This document shows, in pieces, positions 33,210 through 35,110 of a stretch of 35,110 nucleotides of DNA; within the stretch, counting starts at the first letter, position 1, and every line of letters begins with the position of its first letter. The stretch spans positions 890 to 35,999 of the forward strand of contig HF993333.1 of assembly GCA_000433875.1 (NCBI GenBank), given 5' to 3'. Both the position numbers and the translations under genes were made by a program. The DNA comes from Firmicutes bacterium CAG:884 (GTDB lineage: Bacteria > Bacillota_I > Bacilli_A > RF39 > UBA660). The notes under the pieces were generated by a model. That model saw only the letters and a program-made list of their open reading frames with translations. It ran no database searches and was not told the DNA's origin.

Positions 33210-34782
33210 TTTTACTTTGACTAAGGAACAGCTTGATATAATTAATGCTGAAGGAAATATTGTTGTTATTGCAGTACCTGGAAGTGGAAAAACAACTACA
33301 ATTACATATAAAATAAAAAAAATTCTCTCTGAATTAGATGAATATCAAGGAGTGATAGCAATATCCTATACAAACAAAGCAAGTAATGAATTAAAGGGTA
33401 GAGTCATGAATATATCAGCTGATTTACATAATTCTTTTTTTGGGACTATTTATAGTTTTTATTTATCAGAAATAATTATTCCATTTGCAAAATATTTATA
33501 TAATTATTATAAGGAAGTTGAAGTTGTTTCTCGTAATGATTTTGATTGCATTGAATTTGAAAAATTGAAAGAAGAAGAAAAAATTGAATATTTGGCTAAA
33601 TATTTTAAGGATGGTTTAATTATTTTAGAAGAGATTCCTTTTTTGGCAAATTATGTATTTGACAATTCAATTTCTTGTAGAAAATATATAAAGGCAAAAT
33701 ACGCATACATTTTTGTAGATGAATATCAAGATTGTGAGTGTTTGCAACATACAATTTTCAAAAAAATTGTAGGATTAGGGATAATAGGAGTAGCCGTTGG
33801 AGATCCTGATCAATCAATATTTAACTATAGTGGTAGTAGTCCGAAATTTTTGCTTGAATTATCAGAATTATCAGATTTTAACTCATTTGGGTTGACTATT
33901 AACCATAGATCTCATCCTTCAATAATTAATTATGCATATCAATTTTTATTTCCTCAAAAAAAATATGAAATATGTGATGATAAAAGAGTTTATAAATGGA
34001 ATATAACTGGCGACGAAAAAATATTAGCTAATAGGATTGATAATCTAATTCCTAGACTATTATCAAAATTTAATATTAATAATAAAAATGAAATAGCCAT
34101 TTTATGTCGTAATAATAGTACGGCTAACTTGTTATTTAACTATATGAAAACTCCAACAATTTATTTTTGCGAAACTCCTATAGATAAAAGTAGTAAATCT
34201 TACGAAATATTTTTTAGAGACCTATTAATTTATATTTCTGGCTCCCAAAAATTATATCCCGAAAACATTTTGGATAATCAAGCAATTGTTATTAATAAAA
34301 GGAAATATCAAAATTATGTTAATACAATTATTAATTTCAAAATTGATTTTTTTAATACAGAAGTATTGCCAATTGATGAAATGTTAAATTTAACAAAAAA
34401 TATTTTTGGTGGAGATATTGATTTATCAAATATAATCGATACTTTAAATAATGATAATTATTTAGTTACATATAAGCCTATGGATCTTGAAAAAGTCCAT
34501 ATTATGACAATACATAAATCAAAAGGTTTAGAATTTGATGCTGTTTTTATACTAGATTTACATGAATATATCTTACCCAAAATTGACTTTAAAAATGGTG
34601 GCTATATAGATATAAATGAAGATAAATGTGTTCATTATGTTTCATTAACAAGAGCAAGAAAAGCAGTAATAATGGCAGTTAATAGTATAAGGCACAATTC
34701 AAAAGGTGAAGCAAAAAAGGGAATAGAATCAGAATTTGTTGACAACTTGAAAAGACCTGATTTAATAATGTACAGAAAATAA
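33202..34782 (+). CDS. gajB: Gabija helicase subunit GajB (UvrD-like SF1)
   Basis: GajB is a UvrD-like protein that senses DNA ends produced in infection and activates GajA. Motifs: Q-motif-like LTKEQLDIINA, Walker A AVPGSGKTT (about 24-32), motif Ia ISYTNKASNEL, motif II FVDEYQDCE (about 173), motif III GDPDQSIFNYSGS (about 200), motif IV TINHRSHPSI, motif V MTIHKSKGLEFDAVF and motif VI VSLTRARKAV. At 526 residues it is close to the known GajB (about 494). ATG 33202 overlaps the gajA stop (ATGAATAA), so coupled translation is likely; an upstream TTG at 33190 is less plausible. Confidence 0.9.
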   Translation: MNNFTLTKEQLDIINAEGNIVVIAVPGSGKTTTITYKIKKILSELDEYQGVIAISYTNKASNELKGRVMNISADLHNSFFGTIYSFYLSEIIIPFAKYLYNYYKEVEVVSRNDFDCIEFEKLKEEEKIEYLAKYFKDGLIILEEIPFLANYVFDNSISCRKYIKAKYAYIFVDEYQDCECLQHTIFKKIVGLGIIGVAVGDPDQSIFNYSGSSPKFLLELSELSDFNSFGLTINHRSHPSIINYAYQFLFPQKKYEICDDKRVYKWNITGDEKILANRIDNLIPRLLSKFNINNKNEIAILCRNNSTANLLFNYMKTPTIYFCETPIDKSSKSYEIFFRDLLIYISGSQKLYPENILDNQAIVINKRKYQNYVNTIINFKIDFFNTEVLPIDEMLNLTKNIFGGDIDLSNIIDTLNNDNYLVTYKPMDLEKVHIMTIHKSKGLEFDAVFILDLHEYILPKIDFKNGGYIDINEDKCVHYVSLTRARKAVIMAVNSIRHNSKGEAKKGIESEFVDNLKRPDLIMYRK

Positions 34783-34816
34783 GCATATATAGCTACGTAT
34801 CCTATATATGCTTTTT
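34782..34816 (+). terminator. Terminator of the fic-gajA-gajB operon
   Basis: An 11-bp stem AGCATATATAG/CTATATATGCT with a 9-base loop, beginning at the gajB stop and ending in T5. Confidence 0.85.
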
Positions 34817-34836
34817 ATATTGTCTACACAGTTTCT

Positions 34837-34982
34837 GCACAACAATTTGGTTAAATTTTGCTGTGCAAGATAGTATTTTTTTAAACTGTATGTATTAAAA
34901 GCGTTGATTTTAAAGGGACTTTATAGGTGTAATCTACCCATTGTTGTTCGCCCCCCTGATGAGAGCGAAAGCTCTCATTTTT
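34837..34982 (+). other. Gene-free segment ending in a strong terminator
   Basis: The stretch 34817-35110 has no gene I can support. It holds an inverted repeat TGCACA...TGTGCA (near 34838-34868), a small GGTG/TACC hairpin near 34926, a C6 run followed by TGA, and a strong hairpin ATGAGAGC/GCTCTCAT with a GAAA loop at 34959-34978 and T5. A terminator without a gene suggests a small transcript or the leftover end of a lost gene. Further hairpin-like repeats (TGTAC/GTACA; AGTTAA/TTAACT) lie in 35020-35075. Confidence 0.4.
34959..34982 (+). terminator. Strong terminator near the end of the window
   Basis: ATGAGAGC/GCTCTCAT with a GAAA tetraloop and T5. On the minus strand the tail is not U-rich, so the + direction is favoured. 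Confidence 0.8.
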
Positions 34983-35110
34983 GTTTGTATTAAAGGGTTT
35001 TAGATATGTTTAATAATTTTATGTACACTTTTAGGTACACAAATTTAAAACAAGTTAATATTTTTTAACTAATCTAATGAAAATTTATGTTTTTTCATTA
35101 ACTTTGTCAA

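Noticed and set aside
20951..34782. Prophage as the source of the island
   Set aside because: No integrase, terminase, capsid, portal, tail or lysis gene is present; all genes fit defence or regulation.
20734..34959. CCCCCTGA copies as attachment-site repeats of an integrated island
   Set aside because: Only about 8 shared bases, no integrase gene and no tRNA nearby; too weak to call att sites.

Overview
The window looks like a chromosomal segment from an AT-rich (by eye about one quarter G+C), anaerobic, walled, low-GC Gram-positive bacterium, most like an uncultured gut member of the Bacilli/Mollicutes-related Bacillota. Pointers are a pyruvate:ferredoxin oxidoreductase (anaerobic metabolism), IspH (MEP isoprenoid pathway), a YqeG-YqeH pair, an M23 peptidoglycan hydrolase (so a cell wall is present), BspA-type surface repeats common in host-associated anaerobes, and TGA clearly used as stop (ends of the genes at 3279, 6135 and 27482). 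Every gene I can support lies on the + strand. The lineage is an inference; no rRNA or tRNA is present to confirm it.

Region 1 (1-9116) holds the 3' end of a BspA-like surface protein, ispH, an LRR protein plus an HExxH protein of unknown function, a DUF4282-like membrane protein, a RimJ-type acetyltransferase, a glycosyltransferase-GtrA fusion overlapping a sugar nucleotidyltransferase, and an M23 envelope hydrolase. Region 2 (9117-10960) is a decaying patch: a truncated BspA remnant, a multiply frameshifted serine hydrolase (beta-lactamase fold) pseudogene, and a rhodanese-like membrane protein that has a promoter and Shine-Dalgarno sequence but no recognisable start codon. Region 3 (10961-20564) is mostly housekeeping: a GNAT protein, yqeG-yqeH, a HerA-type ATPase coupled to nifJ, and recG. 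Between nifJ and recG a likely minus-strand small RNA is encoded.

Region 4 (about 20600-34820) is a defence island. It opens with a candidate small RNA (perfect-spacing promoter, three hairpins, terminator). Then comes an XRE regulator and an LlaJI/McrBC-like restriction-modification operon whose methyltransferase appears to fuse a cytosine-C5 and an adenine-N6 enzyme in one chain, followed by an unrecognised 254-residue protein, an McrB-like AAA+ motor and a PD-(D/E)XK endonuclease. Next is a stand-alone 906-residue protein with a large uncharacterised N-terminus and a C-terminal SF1 helicase. The last operon is a Fic protein with its own DNA-binding domain, then gajA and gajB, i.e. a Gabija system. 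The promoter of this operon carries two copies of a palindrome, one lying between -35 and -10, so the Fic-HTH protein may control Gabija. The last 300 bases hold a gajB terminator and another terminator-ended region without a gene.

The most novel-looking items are the dual-specificity methyltransferase operon with its unknown subunit, the Fic-Gabija operon with its operators, the orphan helicase, and the two intergenic RNAs. All identifications are from reading motifs; no database search was run.
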